From: Robiginitalea sp.
Lineage (GTDB): Bacteria > Bacteroidota > Bacteroidia > Flavobacteriales > Flavobacteriaceae
Length of the DNA stretch: 64,000 nucleotides
Reading direction: 5' to 3'
NCBI GenBank assembly: GCA_024642005.1
Contig: JAHECA010000001.1
Location: forward strand, 124,001 to 188,000
The first letter of the stretch is position 1. The number at the start of each line of letters is the position of its first letter. The position numbers and the translations under genes are program-made. Below the pieces are notes generated by a model that was not told the origin of the DNA, searched no databases, and saw nothing but the letters and a program-made list of their open reading frames with translations. This document shows, in pieces, positions 43,687-52,152 of this stretch.

Positions 43687-44357
43687 CCTTTCCCCCTGAT
43701 ATGGGCTATCGTTTTCATCACCTGGCTCACCGAGTCGGCCAGCGTTTTAAAATCTTCCAGTTCCAGGAGCTTTTTGGTGATCAGGTTCGACCCCATGCCC
43801 ACGCAGCAAACCCCGGCATCGAACCAGCCCCGGAGGTTGGTTTCGTCGGGGCTCACCCCTCCGGTGGGCATGATGCGGGTCCAGGGCTGCGGACCCAACA
43901 CGGCCCTGACAAATTCGGGGCCATACACCGAGCCCGGGAAAAGCTTGATGATTTCGCACCCCAGCTCCTCGGCATGGCCGATTTCGGTCAGGGAGCCGCA
44001 CCCGGCCGACCACAAGACTTTCCTCCGGTTGCAGACCCGGGCAATGTCTTCCCTAAAAGAGGGGGTCACTACAAAGCGGGCCCCAAGCTGCATGTATAGG
44101 GATGCAGCCGCGCCATCTGTGACCGACCCCACCCCCAGGGCCATGCCGGGCAATTCCCGCAGGGCGTATCGGTTCAATTCTGCAAAGACCTCGTGGGCAA
44201 AGTCGCCCCGGGCCGTGAATTCCAGCAGGCGTGCCCCTCCCTGGTAGCAGGCTTTGAGAACTTTTTTCCCGAGTTCCGGATCGGGGTGGTAGAACAGGGG
44301 CACCAGGCCGGTTTGATCCATAAGGTTGGCTACTTGCAATCGGGTCATTGTTGCCAT
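43683..44357 (-). CDS. kdgA: KDPG/KHG aldolase
   Basis: This 224-residue class I aldolase splits 2-keto-3-deoxy-6-phosphogluconate to pyruvate and glyceraldehyde 3-phosphate. The catalytic Glu is in ARLLEFTARG near residue 45 and the Schiff-base Lys in CEIIKLFPGSVYGPEF near residue 137, followed by the phosphate loop MPTGGVSPDE. It directly follows the KDG kinase gene and completes hexuronate breakdown. Confidence 0.93.
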   Translation of the reverse strand: MATMTRLQVANLMDQTGLVPLFYHPDPELGKKVLKACYQGGARLLEFTARGDFAHEVFAELNRYALRELPGMALGVGSVTDGAAASLYMQLGARFVVTPSFREDIARVCNRRKVLWSAGCGSLTEIGHAEELGCEIIKLFPGSVYGPEFVRAVLGPQPWTRIMPTGGVSPDETNLRGWFDAGVCCVGMGSNLITKKLLELEDFKTLADSVSQVMKTIAHIRGKG

Positions 44358-44404
44358 AGGTTTTCGGTTGCTTTTGGTTCTTTTGGTTGTTCAGGCACTT
44401 GCCG

Positions 44405-45445
44405 TTAGCGGACCACCCGTCCGGATGCATCGCCCGCCATCAGTTTTTCGGCCTCCGCCACGCTTATCAGGTTGGCATCGCCCACAATGGTGTGCTTCAG
44501 GCAGGAGGCGGCCACGGCAAAGTCGAGGGCCCTCTGATCGTTCCCGGGCCAGGTGATGAGCCCGTAAATGAGCCCGCCCATAAAGGCGTCGCCCCCTCCC
44601 ACGCGGTCTACGATATGGGTAATCTGGTATTCCTGGGAGGCATAAAGCGTCTTGCCGTCGTAAAGCACCCCGGCCCAGGTGTTGTGCGAAGCCGACAGGG
44701 AGCCCCTCAGGGTGGTGATTACTTTCTTCGCCCGCGGAAACTTGTCCATCATCTGCTCACAGACCGATAAAAAGGCTGCGGCATTCACATGCCCGCCCTG
44801 GGTGGTAACATCCAGGCCCTCGGGTTTGATGCCGAAATGTTTTTCTGCGTCTTCCTCATTGCCCAGGATAATGTCGCAATGGGATGTAAGTTCGGTCATG
44901 ACCGTTTCGGATGAAACCCCGTATTTCCAAAGCTTGGCCCGGTAATTCAAATCGGTGGAAACGGTGAGCCCCATCTGGCGGGCCTTTTGCACAGCTTCCA
45001 GGCAGGCGTCGGCCGCCCCCTGGGAAATGGCGGGGGTAATGCCGGTCCAGTGAAACCACTGGGCATCGCGGAATACAGCCTCCCAGTCTACCATTCCCGG
45101 TTTGATCTGGGCCATGGCCGAATGGGCCCGGTCGTAAATGACCTGGCTGCCCCGGCTTACCGCCCCGGTTTCCAGGAAATAGATACCCAGACGATCGCCC
45201 CCCCTCAAAATATGATCGGTGCCAACGCCCCGTTTGCGCAATTCCATCAGGGCGCAATCGCCCAGGTCGTTAGCCGGCAGGCGGGTCACAAAATCGGCAG
45301 GAAGGCCGAACTGGGCCAGGGAAACGGCCACATTCGACTCCCCTCCCCCATACACCACGTCGAACTGGCTGGCCTGGGAAAACCGCAGGAAGCCGGGTGG
45401 GGAAAGGCGCAACATGATTTCGCCGAAGGACACGATCTTTTTCAT
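44405..45445 (-). CDS. kdgK: 2-keto-3-deoxygluconate kinase (PfkB family)
   Basis: This 346-residue ribokinase-family enzyme phosphorylates 2-keto-3-deoxygluconate. The N-terminal FGEIMLRLSPPGFLRF and VYGGGESNVAVSLAQFG bind the sugar acid, and the catalytic Asp is in DRVGGGDAFMGGLIYGL near residue 290. Its ATG overlaps the uxaC stop (ATGA). Specificity for KDG is supported by the neighbours uxaC and kdgA. Confidence 0.9.
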   Translation of the reverse strand: MKKIVSFGEIMLRLSPPGFLRFSQASQFDVVYGGGESNVAVSLAQFGLPADFVTRLPANDLGDCALMELRKRGVGTDHILRGGDRLGIYFLETGAVSRGSQVIYDRAHSAMAQIKPGMVDWEAVFRDAQWFHWTGITPAISQGAADACLEAVQKARQMGLTVSTDLNYRAKLWKYGVSSETVMTELTSHCDIILGNEEDAEKHFGIKPEGLDVTTQGGHVNAAAFLSVCEQMMDKFPRAKKVITTLRGSLSASHNTWAGVLYDGKTLYASQEYQITHIVDRVGGGDAFMGGLIYGLITWPGNDQRALDFAVAASCLKHTIVGDANLISVAEAEKLMAGDASGRVVR

Positions 45446-46863
45446 GATTCGTTTGGGTTAGGTTCCGGAAAATCAAAGAATTCCCGGGCATTAAAGTAAC
45501 AGATATCGCGCACAATCTGGCCCAGATGCTGCAAATCATAGGGCAATAGGCCCTTTTGGATATCATCCCCGAGCAACTGGCACAACAGCCTGCGAAAATA
45601 CTCGTGCCGGGGGAAGGAGAGCAGGCTGCGCGAATCGGTGAGCATGCCCACAAACCGGCTGAGCAGCCCCATGTTCGAAAGGGCATCCATCTGGCGACGC
45701 ATCCCGTCGAGCTGGTCGTTATACCACCAGCCCGAGCCAAACTGCACTTTCCCGGCCACGCTGCCGTCATTGAAATTCCCTACCATGCTGGCGAACACCT
45801 CATTCCAGGCCGGGTTCAGGTTGTACAAAACGGTTTTGGCCAGCTGGTCGGTGCGGTCGAGGTGGTTTAAAAACCCGGCCAGGGCAGTGGCCTGCGGAAA
45901 GTCGCCAATAGAGTCAAAACCTGTGTCGCGGCCCAATTTGGCCCCCATGCGGCTGTTCGCATTGCGCAGGGCCCCCAGGTGAAATTGCTGCGCCCAGCCA
46001 TAGCGGTGGTACGCCCGGCAGAGGAAGGTCAGGGTCTCAAAAGTAAAAAAGGCCTGCTCTTCCCCGGTCAGGGCTGTGCCGCCACGCACCTTTTTGAAGA
46101 GCTGCCCGGCATCGAAAGGTGCCGATTCATAATAGTACAATTGCTCCAGCCCGTGGTCGGAGAGGCGGCAGCCGTTCTCGTGGAAAAAGGCGATTCGGCC
46201 TTCCAGGGCTGCCAACAGGTCGGCATATCGTTGTATGGGGAAGCCACTGGCTGCTTCGAGCCGCCCCAGATAGGCGTTATAGGCCACGGGGTCGGCAACC
46301 GCATAGGCCGCATCGGGCCGGAAGGCCGGGTACATGCGCAGGCCGTCGCCCACCCGGGCGGCCTGGCGGTGGAATTCGAGGGTATCGGCCGGGTCGTCGG
46401 TGGTACAGACCACCTCCACCCGCATCTGCCGCAGCAGGGCCCGGGCCGAATGGCTGGGCAGCTGCAGCCGGGCAGAGGCAGCCTCGTAAACGATATCGGC
46501 ATTCTGCCCGGTAAGCAGCTGCCCTATATCAAAATAGCGCTGCAACTCCAGGTGGGTCCAGTGGTAGAGGGGGTTGCGAATCGTAAAGGGTACCGCTTCT
46601 GCCCATTTGCGGAACTTATCCCGGTCAGGGGCCGTTCCGGTAATAAAGGCTTCGTCTATTCCCAGGGTGCGCATTGCCCGCCATTTGTAGTGGTCGCCGG
46701 CCAGCCAGGCCTGGGTGATGTTCGCGAATTGATGGTCGGCAGCAATTTCACGGGGGCTCAGGTGGTTGTGGTAATCAATGATGGGCAGGTTGGCCGCATA
46801 GCCGTGGTAGAGTTCGCGTGCGGGCTTGTTCTGCAAGAGGAAGTCGTCGCCTATAAAGGACAT
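45442..46863 (-). CDS. uxaC: Uronate isomerase
   Basis: UxaC (473 residues) isomerises glucuronate to fructuronate and galacturonate to tagaturonate. I chose the ATG at 46863, giving the usual MSFIGDDFLLQN start; the frame extends 49 codons further, into the divergent promoter region. Features are the metal motif DYHNHLSPREIA, RNPLYHWTHLELQRYF, and TDDPADTLEFH. It is the first gene of an eight-gene operon. A TAttTTAG at 46923-46930 (minus) may be the -7 element. Confidence 0.95.
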   Translation of the reverse strand: MSFIGDDFLLQNKPARELYHGYAANLPIIDYHNHLSPREIAADHQFANITQAWLAGDHYKWRAMRTLGIDEAFITGTAPDRDKFRKWAEAVPFTIRNPLYHWTHLELQRYFDIGQLLTGQNADIVYEAASARLQLPSHSARALLRQMRVEVVCTTDDPADTLEFHRQAARVGDGLRMYPAFRPDAAYAVADPVAYNAYLGRLEAASGFPIQRYADLLAALEGRIAFFHENGCRLSDHGLEQLYYYESAPFDAGQLFKKVRGGTALTGEEQAFFTFETLTFLCRAYHRYGWAQQFHLGALRNANSRMGAKLGRDTGFDSIGDFPQATALAGFLNHLDRTDQLAKTVLYNLNPAWNEVFASMVGNFNDGSVAGKVQFGSGWWYNDQLDGMRRQMDALSNMGLLSRFVGMLTDSRSLLSFPRHEYFRRLLCQLLGDDIQKGLLPYDLQHLGQIVRDICYFNAREFFDFPEPNPNES

Positions 46864-46966
46864 AGGGTTGTCTGTTCTGTCGGGCCTTTGGGGCCGGTCC
46901 CGGTGTTGCCCGGACACTTCTACTAAAATAGCACAATTTGACCATTGCACCGCCTGCCAGACCAAA

Positions 46967-46997
46967 TTCGCCCCTTCAGCGGAGTTGCGTATCTTTA
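46967..46997 (+). promoter_or_regulatory. Candidate promoter of the divergent Gfo/Idh gene
   Basis: TTCG at 46967-46970, then 19 nt, then TAtcTTTA at 46990-46997, lies 27 nt before the ATG. Each hexamer differs from consensus at one base. Confidence 0.5.
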
Positions 46998-47024
46998 GGC
47001 GAACCTTCACTAACCGGCATCTCT

Positions 47025-48182
47025 ATGCAAAACAAGCCCTCCCTGCTGCTAAAGACTATTGTGTGTTTTTGGGTGTTGCTCCCCTTGTCGGGAATGGCCC
47101 GGCAGGCAACGACCGATACCCCGGAGCGCCCGCTTCGAATAGGGGTGGCAGGCCTAACCCACGGCCACGTGGGCTGGGTGTTCGGGAGCGCAGCCCGAGG
47201 CGATATCGAAATAACCGGCATCGTGGAGCCCGACCGGGAGGTGGCCCGCCGCTATTGCGAGCAGTATGGCTTCCCCCCGGGAAAAGTCTTTGACAGCTTC
47301 GAACAACTCTTCGCCACAGAAACGCCCGAGGCCGTGGCGGCCTTTGGGAATATTCACGACCACCTGGCCGTGGTGGAAGCCTGTGCCCCCCGTGGTATTC
47401 ACGTCATGGTCGAAAAACCCCTGGCGGTAAGCCTCGACCACGCGCGCAAAATGGCAACCCTGGCCCGGCAACACGGCATCTGGCTGCTCACCAATTACGA
47501 GACCACCTGGTACCCGACCAACCACCGGGCGTATACTTTGGTCAAACGGGATTCCGCCATTGGGCCGATTCGCCGGATCGAGGTACAGGACGGCCACCGG
47601 GGCCCCGTGAAAATAGGCGTGCAACCCGAATTTTTAGCGTGGCTCACCGATCCGGAGCGCAACGGCGGGGGATCCCTGACTGACTTCGGGTGTTACGGGG
47701 CCAACCTGATTACCTGGCTGATGGACGGCAGGCGCCCCATGAGCGTCACGGCCCTGACGGGCCAGCTGCAGCCCGGGAACAACCCGAAGGTGGAAGACGA
47801 GGCCATAATCCTGCTGGCCTACCCGGATGCAGTGGGGGTGATACAGGCCTCCTGGAACTGGCCCATCGGCCGCAAAGACATGGCCATATACGGGCTGAGC
47901 GGTGTGGTTTATGCCGATAACCGCCACCACTTCAGGGTGCGCATGGCCGAAGGATACGACGGCTTTGAGGAAACCTCCGAGACCCTGCCTGAACGGGAAG
48001 CGCCCCTGAACGACCCGTTCCTCTTTCTGAGGGCGGTTGTGCGAGGCCACCTGGTACCCGGGCCAACCGATCTGTCAGCTTTGGAAAACAACCTGACGGT
48101 TATGGAAATACTCGACGCCGCCAGTCGCAGTGCCCGGGAGGGGCGCAGCATCCGGTTTGACAGCCCCTCAGAAAAGCCATGA
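47025..48182 (+). CDS. Exported Gfo/Idh/MocA-family oxidoreductase
   Basis: The start at 47025 yields a 385-residue protein with a Sec-type leader (KTIVCFWVLLPLSGMARQA) in front of a Rossmann domain (RIGVAGLTHGHVGWVF). The family motif EKPLAVSLDHARKMA is present, then LTNYETTWYPTN and GGGSLTDFGCYGANL. No twin-arginine pair is visible, so a nucleotide-binding enzyme seems to be routed through Sec, which is unusual. It is divergent from the uxaC operon and its stop overlaps the start of a decayed hydrolase gene. Confidence 0.85.
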   Translation: MQNKPSLLLKTIVCFWVLLPLSGMARQATTDTPERPLRIGVAGLTHGHVGWVFGSAARGDIEITGIVEPDREVARRYCEQYGFPPGKVFDSFEQLFATETPEAVAAFGNIHDHLAVVEACAPRGIHVMVEKPLAVSLDHARKMATLARQHGIWLLTNYETTWYPTNHRAYTLVKRDSAIGPIRRIEVQDGHRGPVKIGVQPEFLAWLTDPERNGGGSLTDFGCYGANLITWLMDGRRPMSVTALTGQLQPGNNPKVEDEAIILLAYPDAVGVIQASWNWPIGRKDMAIYGLSGVVYADNRHHFRVRMAEGYDGFEETSETLPEREAPLNDPFLFLRAVVRGHLVPGPTDLSALENNLTVMEILDAASRSAREGRSIRFDSPSEKP

Positions 48183-48483
48183 AGCGGATAGGGATAGGGG
48201 AGCTGACCTTTGATTGCTGGCTATCCGGAGCCCCGTCAGGCAAGTGCGTGGTGCTGTTGCATGGGTTTCCCGAGACTTCGATCATGTGGGCCGGGCTGAT
48301 GGAGGAATTGTCGGCCCGGGGCACTAAATTATTACCGGGCTAACCTTGGGGGCGGAAAATTGGAACGCATCGGGGGCATCCAGACGCCTACTTTGATTTA
48401 GCTGGGGAAAACGCGATATGGCCATCGGGGAAGTTTCCAAAGCCGTTGCGGAGCACCTCGCCACAAATTCCGGACTTTCGTGA
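48179..48483 (+). pseudogene. Decayed alpha/beta hydrolase (internal deletion and frameshift)
   Basis: An ATG overlapping the upstream stop opens 54 codons containing VVLLHGFPETSIMWAGLMEEL, the oxyanion-loop region of epoxide-hydrolase-like enzymes, then runs into a stop at 48341. Just downstream, IGGIQTPTL and, after a frameshift, WGKRDMAIGEVSKAVAEHL (ending at 48483) match the C-terminal Asp region of the same family. The nucleophile elbow and cap domain between them are missing. The gene was probably once the coupled partner of the Gfo/Idh gene. Confidence 0.75.
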
Positions 48484-48495
48484 TACCCCGATAAA

Positions 48496-48515
48496 CGGCC
48501 GTGCGATAACGGCCG
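48496..48515. terminator. Hairpin after the hydrolase remnant
   Basis: CGGCCGT-GCGATA-ACGGCCG is a perfect 7-bp stem. It is followed by a mixed pyrimidine tract (GTTCCCTTCTT), not a clean T-run, so terminator function is only possible. Confidence 0.45.
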
Positions 48516-48624
48516 GTTCCCTTCTTAAAAAAGTCACAATAAGCCCTGACGATTGTCCAGAAATGCGAGATTATTCATAAATTCCGGACTCCTTAAACTT
48601 CACACAATAAAAACCCTTCTGAAG

Positions 48625-51357
48625 ATGAAATCAAGACTTTTACTTTTTCTCTTTGTATTATCCACCTGGGCGATTCATGCCCAGGCAATCCAGACGGCCT
48701 CCGTGGAGGGCATTACCGAATACCGCCTCGACAACGGGCTCAAGGTACTTCTGTTTCCAGACAATTCCTCCCAGACCATAACGGTTAACATAACCTATCT
48801 TGTGGGGTCGCGCCACGAAGGATACGGGGAAAAAGGCATGGCCCACCTGTTGGAGCACATGGTGTTTAAGGGCTCTCCCAAACACACCGATATCCCAAAG
48901 GAGCTTAGCACGCACGGGGCCCGGCCCAATGGCACCACCTGGTACGATCGCACCAATTACTACGAAACCTTTAATGCAACCGATGAAAACCTCGACTGGG
49001 CCCTTGACCTGGAGGCCGACCGGATGATGAATTCCTTCATCTCAGGGGAAGACCTGAAATCGGAATTCAGCGTGGTGCGCAACGAGTTCGAAATGGGGGA
49101 AAACGATCCTTCCGGTGTGCTCATGGATAAGGTAATCGACGCAGCTTTCCTCTGGCACAACTATGGAAATTCCACCATCGGGAACCGCTCTGACATCGAG
49201 CGCGTACCCATAGCCAACCTGCAGGAATTCTACCATAAATTCTACCGGCCCGACAATGCCGTGCTGATGATCACCGGGAAGTTTAACCCGGAAGAAATGC
49301 TGCAGAAAGTAGTGGATAATTTCGGGCCCCTGAAAGCCCCTGATGCTCCCATCCGCGATTCCTATACCGAAGAACCCCCCCAGGACGGGGAGAAACGCGT
49401 TACGGTTAGCCGGGTAGGCGATATACAGCTCGTATCGGCCCTCTACCATACCCCGGCCGGGTCGCACGCAGATTATGCCCCCATGACCATCCTGGAAGAC
49501 ATATTAACCGACGAACCCTCCGGGCGCCTTTACAAGGCCCTGATCGAAACCCAGAAGGCTTCCTCGATCTGGTCTTCCATCCCCTTCACCAAAGAACCGG
49601 GATTCCTGTATATTAATGTAGATGTGCCTTCCGACAAGGATGCAGACGAAGTGGAAGCCATCCTGAAAAAGACCCTGGAAGACCTTAAGACCAACCCGGT
49701 TACCGAAGAAGAAGTTACCCGGGCCAAAGCCAACCTGGCCAAAAGTTACGACCAGGATTTTCGCAACTCCTCCTTTATTGGCCGTCGCATAAGCGAGTAC
49801 ATTGGAGCCGGCGACTGGCGGCTGGTGTTCATTACCCGCGACCGGGTGGCCGAGGCCAATGTGGAACAGGTGAATGAAATTGCCGGGAAGTATATCATTC
49901 CGACCAACCGTACTATGGGCCGGTTTATGCCCAACAAATCACCGGAACGGGTGAGCATTCCACACACCGAGGGCCTGGCCGAACTGGTCGGCAATTACAA
50001 GGGGAAGGAAGACCTGGGAACGGGCGAAGCTTTTGACGTGGCGTACGACAATATTCAGTCGCGCCTGGAATCGGGCACCCTGCAAAATGGCATTCAGTAT
50101 GGCTATATAGAAAAGAGCAACCGCGGGAACAGCGTGATCGTAAGCTTCAGCATCCGCAACGGGGACGTGAACAGCCTGATGAACAAAGGGGTGATTCCGT
50201 CCTTTACTGCCAGTATGCTGAACAAAGGCACCCAGACCCGCAGCCGCCAGCAGATCGAAGACGAACTGAGCCAGCTCAAATCGTCCATCTACTTCAGCGG
50301 CCGCAATGGCAATGTTTATGCCAGCATCAATACCACGAAGGAGAACCTGATCGCCTGTTTGGCGCTGATGGCCGACATGCTGAAAAACCCGTCCTTCGAC
50401 CCGGCCGAGCTGGAAAAATTGAAAACCGAGTCACTGGCTTCCCTTGAAGCCAACAAGACCGAGCCCCAGGCGCTGGCCTTTGAACGCCTGGCCCAGATTA
50501 ACAATGCCTATCCGAAAGGGCACCCGAATTACGCCATGAGCCAGGCCGAGGAAGAAGCCGCCATCAGGGCACTTACCATAGACGACGTGAAGCAGTTCTA
50601 CACCGATTTCTACGGCCTGGGCAAATCGATCAACATCGGCATCGGCACCTTCGAGGGCGACGAGGTCAAGGCCTTTATGGAGCGGGAATTTGCCGGTTAC
50701 CAGAGCAAGAACCCCTATGCAGAAATCAAAGCCCCTTATATCGCCAACAAGGCAGCCAATGAAAAAATCGTTACCCCCGATAAGCAGAATGCCTTTACCT
50801 TCGGGGTGCTCGGAGTGGAAATAAGTGAGTATTCGCCCGACTACCCGGCCCTTGAAATTGCGGGCGCCATTCTGGGAGGGGGCTTTCTGAATTCGCGCAT
50901 CGCCGACCGCCTGAGGCAGAAAGACGGGGTGAGCTACGGGGCCGGGGGCAACCTGCAGGCCGACTCCGACAAGGTAGACCAGAATTCCCAGTTCTTTGTT
51001 TACGCCATTTACAACCCGGGCAACCTGGAGAAGGTAGAACTCGGCTTCCGGGAAGAAATTGAGCGCTTCATGGCCGAAGGGGTTACCGAAGAGGAAGTGA
51101 AAAATGCTGTGAACGGCTGGATAGAGGGCAACAATGTGTCAAGGGCAAAAGATAACGAGCTCTCGAGCCTGATCAATAACAACCTCTATTACGAGCGCGA
51201 TATGAACTACCAGAAGCAGATGGAAGAACAGGTTTCGAAACTGACCGTGGCCGAGGTGAACACCGCGATCAAGAAATACCTGAAGCCCTTTGGCCAGTGG
51301 ACCGTGGTAAGTGCCGGCGACTTTAAAGACGCCCCGGTTCCCTCGGGAAATGAATAA
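48625..51357 (+). CDS. M16-family zinc metalloprotease (two-domain, secreted)
   Basis: The start at 48625 gives a signal peptide (LLLFLFVLSTWAIHAQ) and a 910-residue protein with a duplicated M16 fold. The first half has the inverted zinc motif HLLEH near residue 72 and the distal Glu in ALDLEADRMMN, so it is catalytic. The second half (from about 480) lacks HxxEH and is the non-catalytic partner, ending in GVSYGAGG and the RLRQKDGVSYG stretch typical of M16. It resembles insulinase/pitrilysin-type proteases fused in one chain. It probably degrades peptides in the periplasm. Confidence 0.93.
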   Translation: MKSRLLLFLFVLSTWAIHAQAIQTASVEGITEYRLDNGLKVLLFPDNSSQTITVNITYLVGSRHEGYGEKGMAHLLEHMVFKGSPKHTDIPKELSTHGARPNGTTWYDRTNYYETFNATDENLDWALDLEADRMMNSFISGEDLKSEFSVVRNEFEMGENDPSGVLMDKVIDAAFLWHNYGNSTIGNRSDIERVPIANLQEFYHKFYRPDNAVLMITGKFNPEEMLQKVVDNFGPLKAPDAPIRDSYTEEPPQDGEKRVTVSRVGDIQLVSALYHTPAGSHADYAPMTILEDILTDEPSGRLYKALIETQKASSIWSSIPFTKEPGFLYINVDVPSDKDADEVEAILKKTLEDLKTNPVTEEEVTRAKANLAKSYDQDFRNSSFIGRRISEYIGAGDWRLVFITRDRVAEANVEQVNEIAGKYIIPTNRTMGRFMPNKSPERVSIPHTEGLAELVGNYKGKEDLGTGEAFDVAYDNIQSRLESGTLQNGIQYGYIEKSNRGNSVIVSFSIRNGDVNSLMNKGVIPSFTASMLNKGTQTRSRQQIEDELSQLKSSIYFSGRNGNVYASINTTKENLIACLALMADMLKNPSFDPAELEKLKTESLASLEANKTEPQALAFERLAQINNAYPKGHPNYAMSQAEEEAAIRALTIDDVKQFYTDFYGLGKSINIGIGTFEGDEVKAFMEREFAGYQSKNPYAEIKAPYIANKAANEKIVTPDKQNAFTFGVLGVEISEYSPDYPALEIAGAILGGGFLNSRIADRLRQKDGVSYGAGGNLQADSDKVDQNSQFFVYAIYNPGNLEKVELGFREEIERFMAEGVTEEEVKNAVNGWIEGNNVSRAKDNELSSLINNNLYYERDMNYQKQMEEQVSKLTVAEVNTAIKKYLKPFGQWTVVSAGDFKDAPVPSGNE

Positions 51358-51373
51358 CCTGGATTTCAACATG

Positions 51374-51403
51374 AAAAAGCCTCCGCAACCGGAGGCTTTT
51401 TTT
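51374..51403. terminator. Bidirectional terminator after the M16 gene
   Basis: AAAAAGCCTCCG-CAA-CCGGAGGCTTTTTTT has a perfect stem with A- and T-runs. It serves the M16 gene and the converging dedA. Confidence 0.9.
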
Positions 51404-52031
51404 ATGTGGCTTTGCCAGAGAAAAAGCGGGATAGCATCCTGAAAAGGAAGGGCAGCAGGCTCACGATAATGAGCCCCAGGAAGATCAGGCCATAGTTTTG
51501 CCTGACCCAGGGCACCTCGCCCAGCAGGTTGCCGACCAGCGTAAAGACCAGCACCCAGGCAAAAGCCCCCAGCACGCTGAGCCTGAAAAAGGAGTGATAG
51601 GGCATGGCGACCATCCCGGCCACAAAGGGCAGATAGGTGCGGATGATGGGGAAGAACCGGCCGATGATTACGGCCTTTTCCCCATTTTTCCCGATAAACT
51701 CGCGGGCACGCTCATAATGGTTCTGAACCAGGCGGTTTTTCCGGGTAATCACCCATTTGCCGAACCGGAGTCCCAACTGGTAATTCGTGAGGTTGCCCAA
51801 TACGGCTGCCAGGATGAGCAGGGGTATGATCAAGGCAATGTTCAAAGGTGTGGCGGCCGATACCACCCCCACCGAAAACAGCAGGCCATCGCCTGGTAAA
51901 AAAGGGAAAGTTATAAAGGCCGATTCACAATAAATAATCAGGAAGATCACCAGGTAGGCCAGGGCCAGGTTCGCAGCGATCAGGGCATTGAGGTAATCGT
52001 CTGTGCTGGTGAGTAATTCTAACAGGTCCAT
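51402..52031 (-). CDS. DedA-family membrane protein
   Basis: This 209-residue inner-membrane protein of the DedA/SNARE-associated family has the typical ESAFITFPFLPGDGLLFSVG re-entrant segment, GKWVITRKNRL and the ERAREFIGKNGEKAVIIGRFFPIIRTYLPFVAG block with its conserved Arg and Pro. Family members help recycle lipid carriers and keep membrane homeostasis. The exact role here is not evident. Confidence 0.92.
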   Translation of the reverse strand: MDLLELLTSTDDYLNALIAANLALAYLVIFLIIYCESAFITFPFLPGDGLLFSVGVVSAATPLNIALIIPLLILAAVLGNLTNYQLGLRFGKWVITRKNRLVQNHYERAREFIGKNGEKAVIIGRFFPIIRTYLPFVAGMVAMPYHSFFRLSVLGAFAWVLVFTLVGNLLGEVPWVRQNYGLIFLGLIIVSLLPFLFRMLSRFFSGKAT

Positions 52032-52152
52032 GGAGTTGAAACGCTGCTGCGCAGTGGTTCCGATCAGCCGGATTTTCCCCGCGAACGCAGGGCTGCAAGG
52101 TAGTATATCCGCTCAGAATTCAGAAGGATGCGGGTTTATATTCCTTGCCTGC

